Of a stretch of DNA of 64,000 nt, positions 11,561 to 22,942 are shown one piece after another. Every line of letters begins with the position of its first letter. Positions within the stretch are counted from its first letter, which is position 1. The DNA is from Phylloscopus collybita. Its lineage: Eukaryota > Chordata > Aves > Passeriformes > Phylloscopidae. The stretch spans positions 28,003,501 to 28,067,500 of the forward strand of contig JAJNNQ010000003.1 in assembly GCA_027886175.1 (NCBI GenBank), read 5' to 3'. The position numbers were made by a program, and so were the translations under genes. The notes below the pieces were generated by a model, which was given only the letters and a program-made list of their open reading frames with translations, was not told the DNA's origin and searched no databases.

Positions 11561-11711
11561 TGTTTGTGGTGCAACTCTAAGCATGCATCATTGTTTGTGA
11601 GTGTTAGGTGGTCTAATCATATTACACTGAGACCCACTCACAAACTGGACAACAGATCTGCTAAGATCATGTTTTGATGTTGGTTTTCTTTATTGTAGCT
11701 GACAAAAAGAT
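11561..11711. other. Junction into the macrosatellite
   Basis: Unique-looking 150 bp containing a T run and an acceptor-like TTTCTTTATTGTAG just before the first A unit. Confidence 0.4.
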
Positions 11712-13494
11712 GGCACCCCGGTGACAGCAGGTATTATCCAGAGGGCGAGCTGGCCTTCCGTTGCACCCGACGATGTGGATTCTCATCCCCAGATGTCTCA
11801 GAGATAAGTGCAGGGCGACAGATCACAGAGGAGATCAAAAGCAGTGTGCCGGGTCGGGGGTCACCGGAAGGGATTTTTGAGTCAGCTTTGGAGACAGGGA
11901 TGTCCAAGATGTGACCCCCTAGGCCCCATCGAAGGGAAGTCTCAGTTTTGATCACAATGCTGAGGTGTGCAGGGCAGAGCAGTCCTGGTGCGTGTCTTGT
12001 CACTTGTCTGTGGTGCCTTCTGTGTCATCTGGGCATCTCGTCTTTCACGGCTTTTGCCGTGGCCTTTCCGGGGGCCTCTCAGAAACCCTGGCGTCTGTCT
12101 TAGCATCTGCGATCTCTGCGCTCCTCGGCCCGGCGCCTTTGACTCGGGAGCTGGGACAGGCATCGCCCCTCTCCTCAGGAGCATCCAGTCCGGTGTCGGC
12201 TCAGGTCTTGTTCTGAGCTGTGTCGACAGCTGTGCTCCGCAACGATCCATTCTGGCGGATTAGGACTTGTCAGAAGGCAAAGACAGGGAGGTGATTCTGA
12301 CCGTAGCACTCTCGGGCATCCGTCGTTGCACTCCTTGGAATGAGTCATCCCGCTGGCATCTTCTTCCTGCAGGGTTCTGCGAGCCTGGCCAGCTCGCCGT
12401 CGGTCTTACATCGGTCACCTCATTCTGCGTTCCCTGGGTCCTCAGGGCCATTCTTGTGGCCGAGAGTTTTCTGTCCCCGTTGTGTTCCCTCGTTTGTGGT
12501 CTCCTGTGTCACAGGTGTGGGTGTGTATTTGGCCCGGAGCTGCTCTGCCTTGCTGCTTAGTCTGGGTGTAGGAGTAATAGGGCAAGTGCTGGGGGCTTGA
12601 AATTTGTAATGAGGGGTGGAGTTGGACTGTAGAGAATATGCCTAGATTGACACAAGATGTCTGGAGCTTTTAAGTTGTCCTGCAGCACTTTGACTTTTGT
12701 TCCTAACTTTCTTTCAGATGCAGATGGATAGAATCTGCGGCAGAGTGCCCTATCCAGGGTGGGAGGGCTTCCCCTGAGGAGGTGGGTCACTGTTTGTCTT
12801 TGCAGGGCAAGTGTAAATGGTGCCTCTGTTACAGCACTGTTCTTTGTCTTTATTTCTAGGAAGTGGAGCTGCCTATCTGCAGTAAAGGTCAATGGAGCGA
12901 GGTGAGCAGAGATCGGTGGGCAGAAGCAATTGTCGCTGCTCAGGTCTGGATTTCTGGTGCAGCTCCAAGCATCATCTGGGGCTTTTTTATTTTAGGTGTT
13001 CTGCTTGCCAGTTCTCCTGACCCGGGCTGCCAGAGGCCAGATGGGTGCAAGCTTAAGGTACACTTGTGGCATCCTTCAGTCGGACCGGGGCGGTTGCCGT
13101 TTCACGACATCTCAGCGAGCCTTATTGCTTTGTTTCTTTGCAGGTGCTGCCGCTGCCCCAGGCGTGCCAAGGAATAGAGGCGAGCAGGTGAGTCGGCCTT
13201 TAGGTGGGGTGACTCATAAGAGAGCGGTGGGCAGCAGCTTGCTAAGCGTGTACCTTTTCATTTTGCAGGTACCCTCCGAGCAGCCTCTGGAGTCGAATGA
13301 AGATTCGAGGCGAGCTGGGCCAATGGTGCGGAGGAGCCCTGGGGATTGTTCTTCTGGAGGGCAATAGTCACATTTTTGGTTTTGTGGTCCTAGGTACCGT
13401 GAGGAGGTCCGGAGCCCAAATCCGGTTATGGCAGCACCGAGGCGGACGCGGAGGTGTCTCGACGTCCACGGGGCCGACGCGTTCATTTCCATCG
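11712..13494 (+). repeat. Macrosatellite unit A1
   Basis: First of five A units. It starts near CCCGGTGACAGCAGG (11,718) and runs to the CATTTCCATCGAGGATGG region. Landmarks: CAGCTTTGGAGACAGGG, GATCACAATGCTGAGGTGTGC, and a run of splice-like signals at 12.7-13.4 kb. A1 and A2 differ by only about 1-2% by eye. Open frames of about 100 codons occur on both strands in every copy; because the copies are so recent this does not prove coding. Confidence 0.85.
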
Positions 13495-13530
13495 AGGATG
13501 GATTTTGTCCGCTCGTCTTCTGAAAGCTAA
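12860..13530 (+). other. Exon-like series in unit A1 (hypothetical gene)
   Basis: Four pieces flanked by convincing splice signals: 12,860-12,901 (TTTCTAG|...|GTGAGC), 12,996-13,057 (TTTTAG|...|GTACAC), 13,144-13,187 (CTTTGCAG|...|GTGAGTCG) and 13,269 onward (TTTTGCAG|). The second, third and fourth join in phase. The open reading then runs to TAA at about 13,530; an alternative donor is CCTAG|GTACCGTGAG at 13,393. The signals are repeated in A2, A3 and A4; the last exon in A3/A4 has a different tail. The last exon includes MKIRGELGQWCGGALGIVLL. I recognise no family. It could equally be a spliced non-coding RNA or a dead gene copied by the array. The first piece does not join in phase with the second. 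Confidence 0.35.
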
Positions 13531-14960
13531 GTGTTGGGACAGCTGGTCGGGAGATGGGGAAAAACGTTTTCAGTCCCAGGAGGCAACTTAAAGTTATCTT
13601 AGAGGAGAGGGCCCGAGTGGGATGGAGCCCTCAGGGGTAAAGGGGGAGGGTTTCCCCTCAGCATCCCCGCAGACTTGGCCGGGCAGGGCAGTTCTGACCC
13701 ATCTCTGCGTTTTAGCCAGCTTTGCATTGTCGGCTATCCTTGAGAGCCCACAGGGTAAAGGGGTGCAGTGGGAGATTGGTGGCCCCCCTGGGATCCCTGT
13801 CCCAGGAGTATCCTGATAAAGAGCATCCCCGGTTGCAAGGCGTAGGGTTCAGCAGGGGGACTTGACAGTGACACACAGAGGCTGAGGGAGGGTTTGAGAG
13901 GTAAAGGGCTCAAGGGTCAGAGAGCACACAGTGAAAGAGAGGGGTACAGGCTGGGATACAAGTTAGCGCACACCTATAGCAGCCCACACACACAGCACCA
14001 CACCCCCGTTTCCCTGAGAGCAGCAGCAGGCAGTAAGTCTAAGGCAGGAGAATGCCAGAAGCCCTGAGAGGTGCAGGCAGTAACCCAAAGGCTAGGCTAG
14101 GCAGGAAGTGGTAGTGGGGAGCAGGGTCCGCAGGGTTGGGGAAAAAAGGGGGTTTCCCGCCCCACCCCTCCCTGGGATCACCTGTCTCTCCGCAGCCGGG
14201 GATTGCGTCCATCCCTCCTCGAGGCGGCGGTTGGTAAGGCTTCGTGCCTTGGCCACCGCAAAGAGTTCGGCTCTGTCAGCCTCTGCCCTGTCTCAGGGCC
14301 ACACTTAGGGTAGGAGCCCTGACTCAGGGCTACACTTAGGTAGGGTAGGAGCAACTGTGGAGATGGCGTCCCGCTTGCGGGACATTGAGACCCTGTTGGA
14401 TAAGGAGCATCCCCGGCTGCAAGGTGTAGGGTTCAGCAAGGGGGACTTGACAGTGACACACAGAGGCTGAGGGAGGGCTTGAGAGGTGAAGGACTGAAGG
14501 GCCAGAGAGAGCACACAGTGAAAGGGAGGGGTACAGGCTGGGATATAAGTTAAGAGTACAGCTATAGCAGTCCTTACAGCAGTCATCACAACACCTCTGT
14601 TTCCCTGAGCGCAGTGGCAGGCAGTAACCCTGGGCTAGGGCTAGCCAGTAAGTGACAGTGGGGAGGCAGAATCTACAGGTTTGCGCTTCTCTGGGGATGT
14701 CCATCCTGGAACCCTTGTCCCACTGCAACCGGGGATGCTCAGGCCCCTGATAGAGGCCTGGTGGGTGGGCTCAGTGCCAATAAGGCCATGGAGACTCTGG
14801 CTCTGCAAGTGTCAGCCTTGCAGCGCAGCCAAAGTGTGCTGCCCGAGCACCCGGGCATTCTTAAGAGATGGTGAGTAGCAGAATTGCCATTTTTGGCTGA
14901 TGTGCTGCTAAGATTCACGCTTTTTTGGTCTTCTTTCTTGTAGCAGAATAAGAGACAACA
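13495..14960 (+). repeat. Macrosatellite unit B1
   Basis: B segment found only after A1 and A2. It contains an internal partial duplication: GAGCATCCCCGG(T/C)TGCAAGG with GTAGGGTTCAGCA and the following CACACAGAGGCTGAGGGAGGG occur at about 13,822 and 14,406. There is also an exon-like piece at 14,743-14,870 (CTCAG|...GAGATG|GTGAGT) reading NKAMETLALQVSALQRSQSV, and an ATG at 14,363 opening MASRLRDIETLLDKEHPRLQ. Both are helix-prone but unidentified. Confidence 0.8.
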
Positions 14961-16739
14961 ATAAGAGCCCGGTGACAGCAGGAATTTTCCAGACAATGAG
15001 CCGGCCTTCCTTTGTACCTGACATGGATTCTCGTCCCCAGATGTCCCAGAGATAAGTGGAGGGCTACAGATCACAGAGATCAAAAGCAGGGTGCCCGGTC
15101 GGGGGTCACCGGGAGGGATTTTTGAGTCAGCTTTGGAGACAGGGATGTCCAAGATGTGACCCCTTGGGCCCCATCAAAGGGAAGTCTCAGTTTTGATCAC
15201 AATGCTGAGGTGTGCAGGGCAGAGCAGTCCCGGTGTGTGTTGTGTCACTTGTCTGTGGTGCCTTCTGTGTCTTCTGGGCATCTCGTTTTTCACGGCTTTT
15301 GCCGTGGCCCTTCCGGGGGCCTCTCGGAAACCCTGGCGTCAGCCTTAGCATCTGCGCTCTCTGCGCTCCTCGGCCCGGCGCCTTTGACTCGGGAGCTGGG
15401 ACAGGCATCGCCCCTCTCCTCAGGAGCATCCAGTCCGGTGTCGGTTCAGGTCTTGTTCTGAGCTGTGTCGACAGCTGTGCTCCGCAACGATCCATTCTGG
15501 CGGATTAGGACTTGTCAGAAGGCAAAGACAGGGAGGTGATTCTGACCGTAGCACTCTCGGGCATCTGTCTTTGCACTCCTTGGAATGAGTCATCCCGCTG
15601 GCATCTTCTTCCTGCAGGGTTCTGCGAGCCTGGCCAGCTCGCCGTCGGTCTTACATCGGTCACCTCATTCTGCGTTCTCTGGGTCCTCAGGGCCATTCTT
15701 GTGGCCGAGAGTTTTCTGTCCCCGTTGTGTTCCCTCGTTTGTGGTCTCCTGTGTCACAGGTGTGGGTGTGTATTTGGCCCGGAGCTGCTCTGCCTTGCTG
15801 CTTAGTCTGGGTGTAGGAGTAATAGGGCAAGTGCTGGGGGCTTGAAATTTGTAATGAGGGGTGGAGTTGGACTGTAGAGAATATGCCTAGATTGACACAA
15901 GATGTCTGGAGCTTTTAAGTTGTCCTGCAGCACTTTGACTTTTGTTCCTAACTTTCTTTCAGATGCAGATGGATAGAATCTGCGGCAGAGTGCCCTATCC
16001 AGGGTGGGAGGGCTTCCCCTGAGGAGGTGGGTCACTGTTTGTCTTTGCAGGGCAAGTGTAAATGGTGCCTCTGTTACAGCACTGTTCTTTGTCTTTATTT
16101 CTAGGAAGTGGAGCTGCCTATCTGCAGTAAAGGTCAATGGAGCGAGGTGAGCAGAGATCGGTGGGCAGAAGCAATTGTCGCTGCTCAGGTCTGGATTTCT
16201 GGTGCAGCTCCAAGCATCATCTGGGGCTTTTTTATTTTAGGTGTTCTGCTTGCCAGTTCTCCTGACCCGGGCTGCCAGAGGCCAGATGGGTGCAAGCTTA
16301 AGGTACACTTGTGGCATCCTTCAGTCGGACCGGGGCGGTTGCCGTTTCACGACATCTCAGCATGCCTTTTTGCTTTGTTTCTTTGCAGGTGCTGCCGCTG
16401 CCCCAGGCGTGCCAAGGAATAGAGGCGAGCAGGTGAGTCGGCCTTTAGGTGGGGTGACTCATAAGAGAGCGGTGTGCAGCAGCTTGCTAAGCATGTACCT
16501 TTTCATTTTGCAGGTACCCTCCGAGCAGCCTCTGGAGTCGAATGAAGATTCGAGGCGAGCTGGGCCAATGGTGCGGAGGAGCCCTGGGGATTGTTCTTCT
16601 GGAGGGCAATAGTCACATTTTTGGTTTTGTGGTCCTAGGTACCGTGAGGAGGTCCGGAGCCCAAATCCGGTTATGGCAGCACCGAGGCGGACGCGGAGGT
16701 GTCTCGACGTCCACGGGGCCGACGCGTTCATTTCCATCG
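14961..16739 (+). repeat. Macrosatellite unit A2
   Basis: Second A unit, offset 3,245 bp from A1. It keeps the same splice-like signals at 15.95-16.64 kb and the same open frames, with very few substitutions. Confidence 0.85.
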
Positions 16740-18205
16740 AGGATGGATTTTGTCCGCTCGTCTTCTGAAAGCTAAGTGTTGGGACAGCTGGTCGGGAGAT
16801 GGGGAAAAACGTTTTCAGTCCCAGGAGGCAACTTAAAGTTATCTTAGAGGAGAGGGCCCGAGTGGGATGGAGCCCTCAGGGGTAAAGGGGGAGGGTTTCC
16901 CCTCAGCATCCCCGCAGACTTGGCCGGGCAGGGCAGTTCTGACCCATCTCTGCGTTTTAGCCAGCTTTGCATTGTCGGCTATCCTTGAGAGCCCACAGGG
17001 TAAAGGGGTGCAGTGGGAGATTGGTGGCCCCCCTGGGATCCCTGTCCCAGGAGTATCCTGATAAAGAGCATCCCCGGTTGCAAGGCGTAGGGTTCAGCAG
17101 GGGGACTTGACAGTGACACATAGAGGCTGAGGGAGGGTTTGAGAGGTAAAGGGCTCAAGGGTCAGAGAGCACACAGTGAAAGAGAGGGGTACAGGCTGGG
17201 ATACAAGTTAGCGCACACCTATAGCAGCCCACACACACAGCACCACACCCCCGTTTCCCTGAGAGCCGCAGCAGGCAGTAAGTCTAAGGCAGGAGAATGC
17301 CAGAAGCCCTGAGAGGTGCAGGCAGTAACCCAAAGGCTAGGCTAGGCAGGAAGTGGTAGTGGGGAGCAGGGTCCGCAGGGTTGGGGAAAAAAGGGGGTTT
17401 CCCGCCCCACCCCTCCCTGGGATCACCTGTCTCTCCGCAGCCGGGGATTGCGTCCATCCCTCCTCGAGGCGGCGGTTGGTAAGGCTTCGTGCCTTGGCCA
17501 CCGCAAAGAGTTCGGCTCTGTCAGCCTCTGCCCTGTCTCAGGGCCACACTTAGGGTAGGAGCCCTGACTCAGGGCTACACTTAGGTAGGGTAGGAGCAAC
17601 TGTGGAGATGGCGTCCCGCTTGCGGGACATTGAGACCCTGTTGGATAAGGAGCATCCCCGGCTGCAAGGTGTAGGGTTCAGCAAGGGGGACTTGACAGTG
17701 ACACACAGAGGCTGAGGGAGGGCTTGAGAGGTGAAGGACTGAAGGGCCAGAGAGAGCACACAGTGAAAGGGAGGGGTACAGGCTGGGATATAAGTTAAGA
17801 GTACAGCTATAGCAGTCCTTACAGCAGTCATCACAACACCTCTGTTTCCCTGAGCGCAGTGGCAGGCAGTAACCCTGGGCTAGGGCTAGCCAGTAAGTGA
17901 CAGTGGGGAGGCAGAATCTACAGGTTTGCGCTTCTCTGGGGATGTCCATCCTGGAACCCTTGTCCCACTGCAACCGGGGATGCTCAGGCCCCTGATAGAG
18001 GCCTGGTGGGTGGGCTCAGTGCCAATAAGGCCATGGAGACTCTGGCTCTGCAAGTGTCAGCCTTGCAGCGCAGCCAAAGTGTGCTGCCCGAGCACCCGGG
18101 CATTCTTAAGAGATGGTGAGTAGCAGAATTGCCATTTTTGGCTGATGTGCTGCTAAGATTCACGCTTTTTTGGTCTTCTTTCTTGTAGCAGAATAAGAGA
18201 CAACA
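16740..18205 (+). repeat. Macrosatellite unit B2
   Basis: Second B unit, nearly identical to B1 at a 3,245-bp offset. It carries the same exon-like pieces, for example the one at 17,988-18,115. Confidence 0.85.
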
Positions 18206-19950
18206 ATAAGAGCCCGGTGACAGCAGGAATTTTCCAGACAATGAGCCGGCCTTCCTTTGTACCTGACATGGATTCTCGTCCCCAGATGTCCCAGAGATAA
18301 GTGGAGGGCTACAGATCACAGAGATCAAAAGCAGGGTGCCCGGTCAGGGGTCACCGGGAGGGATTTTTGAGTCAGCTTTGGAGACGGGGATGTCCAAGAT
18401 GTGACCCCTTGGGCCCCATCAAAGGGAAGTCTCAGTTTTGATCACAATGCTGAGGTGTGCAGGGCAGAGCAGTCCCGGTGTGTGTTGTGTCACTTGTCTG
18501 TGGTGCCTTCTGTGTCATCTGGGCATCTCGTTTTTCACGGCTTTTGCCGTGGCCCTTCCGGGGGCCTCTCGGAAACCCTGGCGTCAGCCTTAGCATCTGC
18601 GCTCTCTGCGCTCCTCGGCCCGGCGCCTTTGACTCGGGAGCTGGGACAGGCATCGCCCCTCTCCTCAGGAGCATCCAGTCCGGTGTCGGTTCAGGTCTTG
18701 TTCTGAGCTGTGTCGACAGCTGTGCTCCGCAACGATCCATTCTGGCGGATTAGGACTTGTCAGAAGGCAAAGACAGGGAGGTGATTCTGACCGTAGCACT
18801 CTCGGGCATCCGTCTTTGCACTCCTTGGAATGAGTCATCCCGCTGGCATCTTCTTCCTGCAGGGTTCTGCGAGCCTGGCCAGCTCGCCGTCGGTCTTACA
18901 TCGGTCACCTCATTCTGCGTTCTCTGGGTCCTCAGAGCCATTCTTGTGGCCGAGAGTTTTCTGTCCCCGTTGTGTTCCCTCGTTTGTGGTCTCCTGTGTC
19001 ACAGGTGTGGGTGTGTATTTGGCCCGGAGCTGCTCTGCCTTGCTGCTTAGTCTGGGTGTAGGGCAAGTGCTGGGGGCTTGAAATTTGTAATGTGGGGTGG
19101 AGTTGGACTGTAGAGAATATGCCTAGATGGACACAAGAGGTCTGGAGCTTTTAAGTTCTCCTGCAGCACGTTGACTTTTGTTCCTAACTTTCTTTCAGAT
19201 GAAGATGCGCCCCATGTAGGGTGAGAGGGCTTTCCCTGAAGAGGTGGGTCACTGTTTGCCTCTGCAGAGTAAGTGTAAATGGTGGCTCTGTTATAGCACT
19301 GTTCTTTGTCTTTATTTCTAGGAAGTGGAGCTGCGTATCTGCAGTAAAGGTCAGTGGAGCAAGGTGAGCAGAGATTGGAGGGCAGAAGCACTTGTCACTG
19401 CTCAGGTTTCGGGTGCAGCTCCAAGCATCATCTGGGGCTTTTTTATTTTAGGTGTTCTGCTTGCCAGTTCTCCTGACCCGGGCTGCCAGAGGCCAGATGG
19501 GTGCAAGCTTAAGGTACACTTGTGGTGTACTTCGGTCGGACCGGGGCGGTTGCCGTTTCACGACATCTCAGCGAGCCTTTTTGCTTTGTTTCTTTGCAGG
19601 TGCTGCCGCTGCCCCAGGCGTGCCAAGGAATAGAGGCGAGCGGGTGAGTCGGCCTTTAGGTGGGGTGACTCATATGAGAGCGGTTTGCAGCAGCTTGCTA
19701 AGCGTCTACCTTTTCATTTTGCAGGTACCCTCCGAGCAGCCTCTGGAGTCGAATGAAGATTCGAGGCGAGCTGGGCCAGTGGTGCGGAGGAGCCCTGGGG
19801 ATTGCTCTTCTGGAGGGCAATAGTCACATTTTTGGTTTTGTGATCCTAGGTACCGTGAGGAGGTGCGGAGCCCAGATCCAGTTACGGCAGCACCGAGGCG
19901 GACGTGGAGGTCTCTCGACATCCATGGGGCCGACGTGTTCATTTCCATGG
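18206..19950 (+). repeat. Macrosatellite unit A3
   Basis: Third A unit. It lacks the following B segment: at CATTTCCATGGAGCTGGCC it passes straight into A4. It differs from A1/A2 more than they differ from each other, for example GATGAAGATGCGCCCCATGTAGGG replaces the ATGCAGATGGATAG stretch near 19,200. Confidence 0.85.
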
Positions 19951-21658
19951 AGCTGGCCTTCCTTTGCACCCGACGTGGATTCTCATCCCAGAGATAAGTG
20001 AAGGGCTACAGATCACAGAGGAGATCAAAAGCAGTGTGCCGGGTCGGGGGTCACCGGGAGGGTTTTTGAAGTCAGCTTTGGAGACAGGGATGTCCAAGAT
20101 GTGACCCCTTGGGCCCCATCAAAGGGAAGTCTCAGTTTTGATCACAATGCTGAGGTGTGCAGGGCAGAGCAGTCCCGGTGTGTGTTGTGTCACTTGTCTG
20201 TTGTGCCCTCTGTGTCTTCTGGGCATCTCGTCTTTCACGGCTTTTGCCGTGGCCCTTCCAGGGGCCTCTCGGAAACCCTGGCGTCAGTCTTAGCATCTGC
20301 GATCTCTGCGCTCCTTGGCCCGGCGCCTTTGACTCGGGAGCTGGGACAGGCATCGCCCCTCTCCTCAGGAGCATCCAGTCCGGTGTCGGTTCAGGTCTTG
20401 TTCTGAGCTGTGTTGACAGCTGTGCTCCGCAACGATCCATTCTGGTGGATTAGGACTTGTCAGAAGGCAAAGACAGGGAGGTGATTCTGACCGTAGCACT
20501 CTCGGGCATCCGTCTTTGCACTCCTTGGAATGAGTCATCCCGCTGGCATCTTCTTCCTGCAGGGTTCTGCGAGCCTGGCCAGCTCGCCATCGGTCTTGCC
20601 TCGGTCACCGCATTCTGAGTTCTCTGGGTCCTCAGGGCCATTCTTGTGGCCGAGAGTTTTCTGTCCCCGTTGTGTTCCCTCGTTTGTGGTCTTCTGTTTC
20701 ACGGGTGTGGGTGTGTATTTGGCCCGGAGCTGCTCTGCCTTGCTGCTTAGTCTGGGTGTAGGAGTAATAGGGCAAGTGCTGGGGGCTTGAAATTTGTAAT
20801 GTGGGGTGGAGTTGGACTGTAGAGAATATGCCTAGATGGACACAAGATGTCTGGAGCTTTTAAGTTCTCCTGCAGCACGTTGACTTTTGTTCCTAACTTT
20901 CTTTCAGATGAAGATGCGCCCCATGTAGGGTGAGAGGGCTTCCCCTGAAGAGGTGGGTCACTGTTTGCCTCTGCAGAGTAAGTGTAAAAGGTGGCTCTGT
21001 TATAGCACTGTTCTTTGTCTTTATTTCTAGGAAGTGGAGCTGCGTATCTGCAGTAAAGGTCAGTGGAGCAAGGTGAGCAGAGATTGGAGGGCAGAAGCAC
21101 TTGTCACTGCTCAGGTTTCGGGTGCAGCTCCAAGCATCATCTGGGGCTTTTTTATTTTAGGTGTTCTGCTTGCCAGTTCTCCTGACCCGGGCTGCCAGAG
21201 GCCAGGTGGGTGCAAGCTTAAGGTACACTTGTGGTGTACTTCGGTCGGACCGGGGCGGTTGCCGTTTCACGACATCTCAGCGAGCCTTTTGCTTTGTTTC
21301 TTTGCAGGTGCTGCCGCTGCCCCAGGCTTGCCAAGGAATAGAGGCGAGCGGGTGAGTCGGCCTTTAGGTGGGGTGACTCATATGAGAGCGGTTTGCAGCA
21401 GCTTGCTAAGCGTGTACCTTTTCATTTTGCAGGTACCCTCCGAGCAGCCTCTGGAGTCGAATGAAGATTCGAGGCGAGCTGGGCCAGTGGTGCGGAGGAG
21501 CCCTGGGGATTGCTCTTCTGGAGGGCAATAGTCACATTTTTGGTTTTGTGATCCTAGGTACCGTGAGGAGGTGCGGAGCCCAGATCCAGTTACGGCAGCA
21601 CCGAGGCGGACGTGGAGGTCTCTCGACGTCCATGGGGCCGACGCGTTCATTTCCATGG
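19951..21658 (+). repeat. Macrosatellite unit A4
   Basis: Fourth A unit, 1,700-1,708 bp, closest to A3. The last exon-like piece reads on into the next unit because B is absent. Confidence 0.85.
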
Positions 21659-22795
21659 AGCTGGCCTTCCTTTGCACCCGACGTGGATTCTCATCCCAGA
21701 GATAAGTGAAGGGCTACAGATCACAGAGGAGATCAAAAGCAGTGTGCCGGGTCGGGGGTCACCGGGAGGGATTTTGAAGTCAGCTTTGGAGACAGGGATG
21801 TCCAAGATGTGACCCCTTGGGCCCCATCAAAGGGAAGTCTCAGTTTTGATCACAATGCTGAGGTGTGCAGGGCAGAGCAGTCCCGGTGTGTGTTGTGTCA
21901 CTTGTCTGTTGTGCCCTCTGTGTCTTCTGGGCATCTCGTCTTTCACGGCTTTTGCCGTGGCCCTTCCAGGGGCCTCTCGGAAACCCTGGCATCAGTCTTA
22001 GCATCTGCGATCTCTGCGCTCCTTGGCCCGGCGCCTTTGACTCGGGAGCTGGGACAGGCATCGCCCCTCTCCTCAGGAGCATCCAGTCCGGTATCGGTTC
22101 AGGTCTTGTTCTGAGCTGTGTTGACAGCTGTGCTCCGCAACAATCCATTCTGGTGGATTAGGACTTGTCAGAAGGCAAAGACAGGGAGGTGATTCTGACC
22201 GTAGCACTCTCGGGCATCCGTCTTTGCACTCCTTGGAATAAGTCATCCCGTTGGCATCTTCTTCCTGCAGGGTTCTGCGAGCCTGGCCAGCTCGCCGTCG
22301 GTCTTACATCGGTCACCTCATTCTGCGTTCTCTGGGTCCTCAGGGCCATTCTTGTGGCCGAGAGTTTTCTGTCCCCGTTGTGTTCCCTCGTTTGTGGTCT
22401 CCTGTGTCACGGGTGTTGGTGTGTATATTTCCTGGAGCTGCTCTGCCTTGCTGCTTAGTCTGGGTTTAGAAGTAATAGGGCAAGTGCTGGGGGCTTGGAA
22501 TTTGTAATGTGGGGTGGAGTTGGACTGTAGGGAATATGCCTAGATTGACACAAGATGTCTGGAGCTTTTAAGTGATCCTGCAGCACTTTGACTTTTGTTC
22601 CTGGCTTTCTTTCAGATGCAGATGGATAGAATGTGTGGCAGAACGCCCCATGCCGGGTGAGAGGGCTTCCCCTGAGGAGGTGGGTCACTGTTTGTCTTTG
22701 CAGGGCAAGTGTAAATGGTGGCTTTGTTACAGCACTGTTATTTGTTCCTATTTTTAGGAAGTAAAGCTGGATATCAGCAGTCAAGGTGAAGAAGG
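21659..22795 (+). repeat. Macrosatellite unit A5 (truncated)
   Basis: Fifth A unit. Similarity ends near 22,790, after TTTTTAGGAAGTAAAGCTGG. The later exon-like pieces are therefore missing. Confidence 0.8.
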
Positions 22796-22942
22796 CAAGG
22801 AGAGCAGTGACTGGTGCTGGGACAGTGCCCAGCCTGGATAATTGGGTGCAATAAAGAGGCTCACACAAGTTCTTTTGCGGGAACAGCTGGCTTCAGCCTC
22901 CTCCTGGATTGCACCCAAAGAGTGGCCAAGGCTTAAGGGGCA
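22796..22942. other. Array-end junction
   Basis: Short unique segment with an inverted pair TTGGGTGCAATAAAG / GATTGCACCCAA (about 22,844 and 22,908). It may be the edge of an old element. No gene. Confidence 0.35.

Noticed and set aside
11942..12250. 102-codon minus-strand frame conserved in all A units
   Set aside because: Overlapping plus-strand frames are equally conserved because copies are recent. It cannot be separated from chance.
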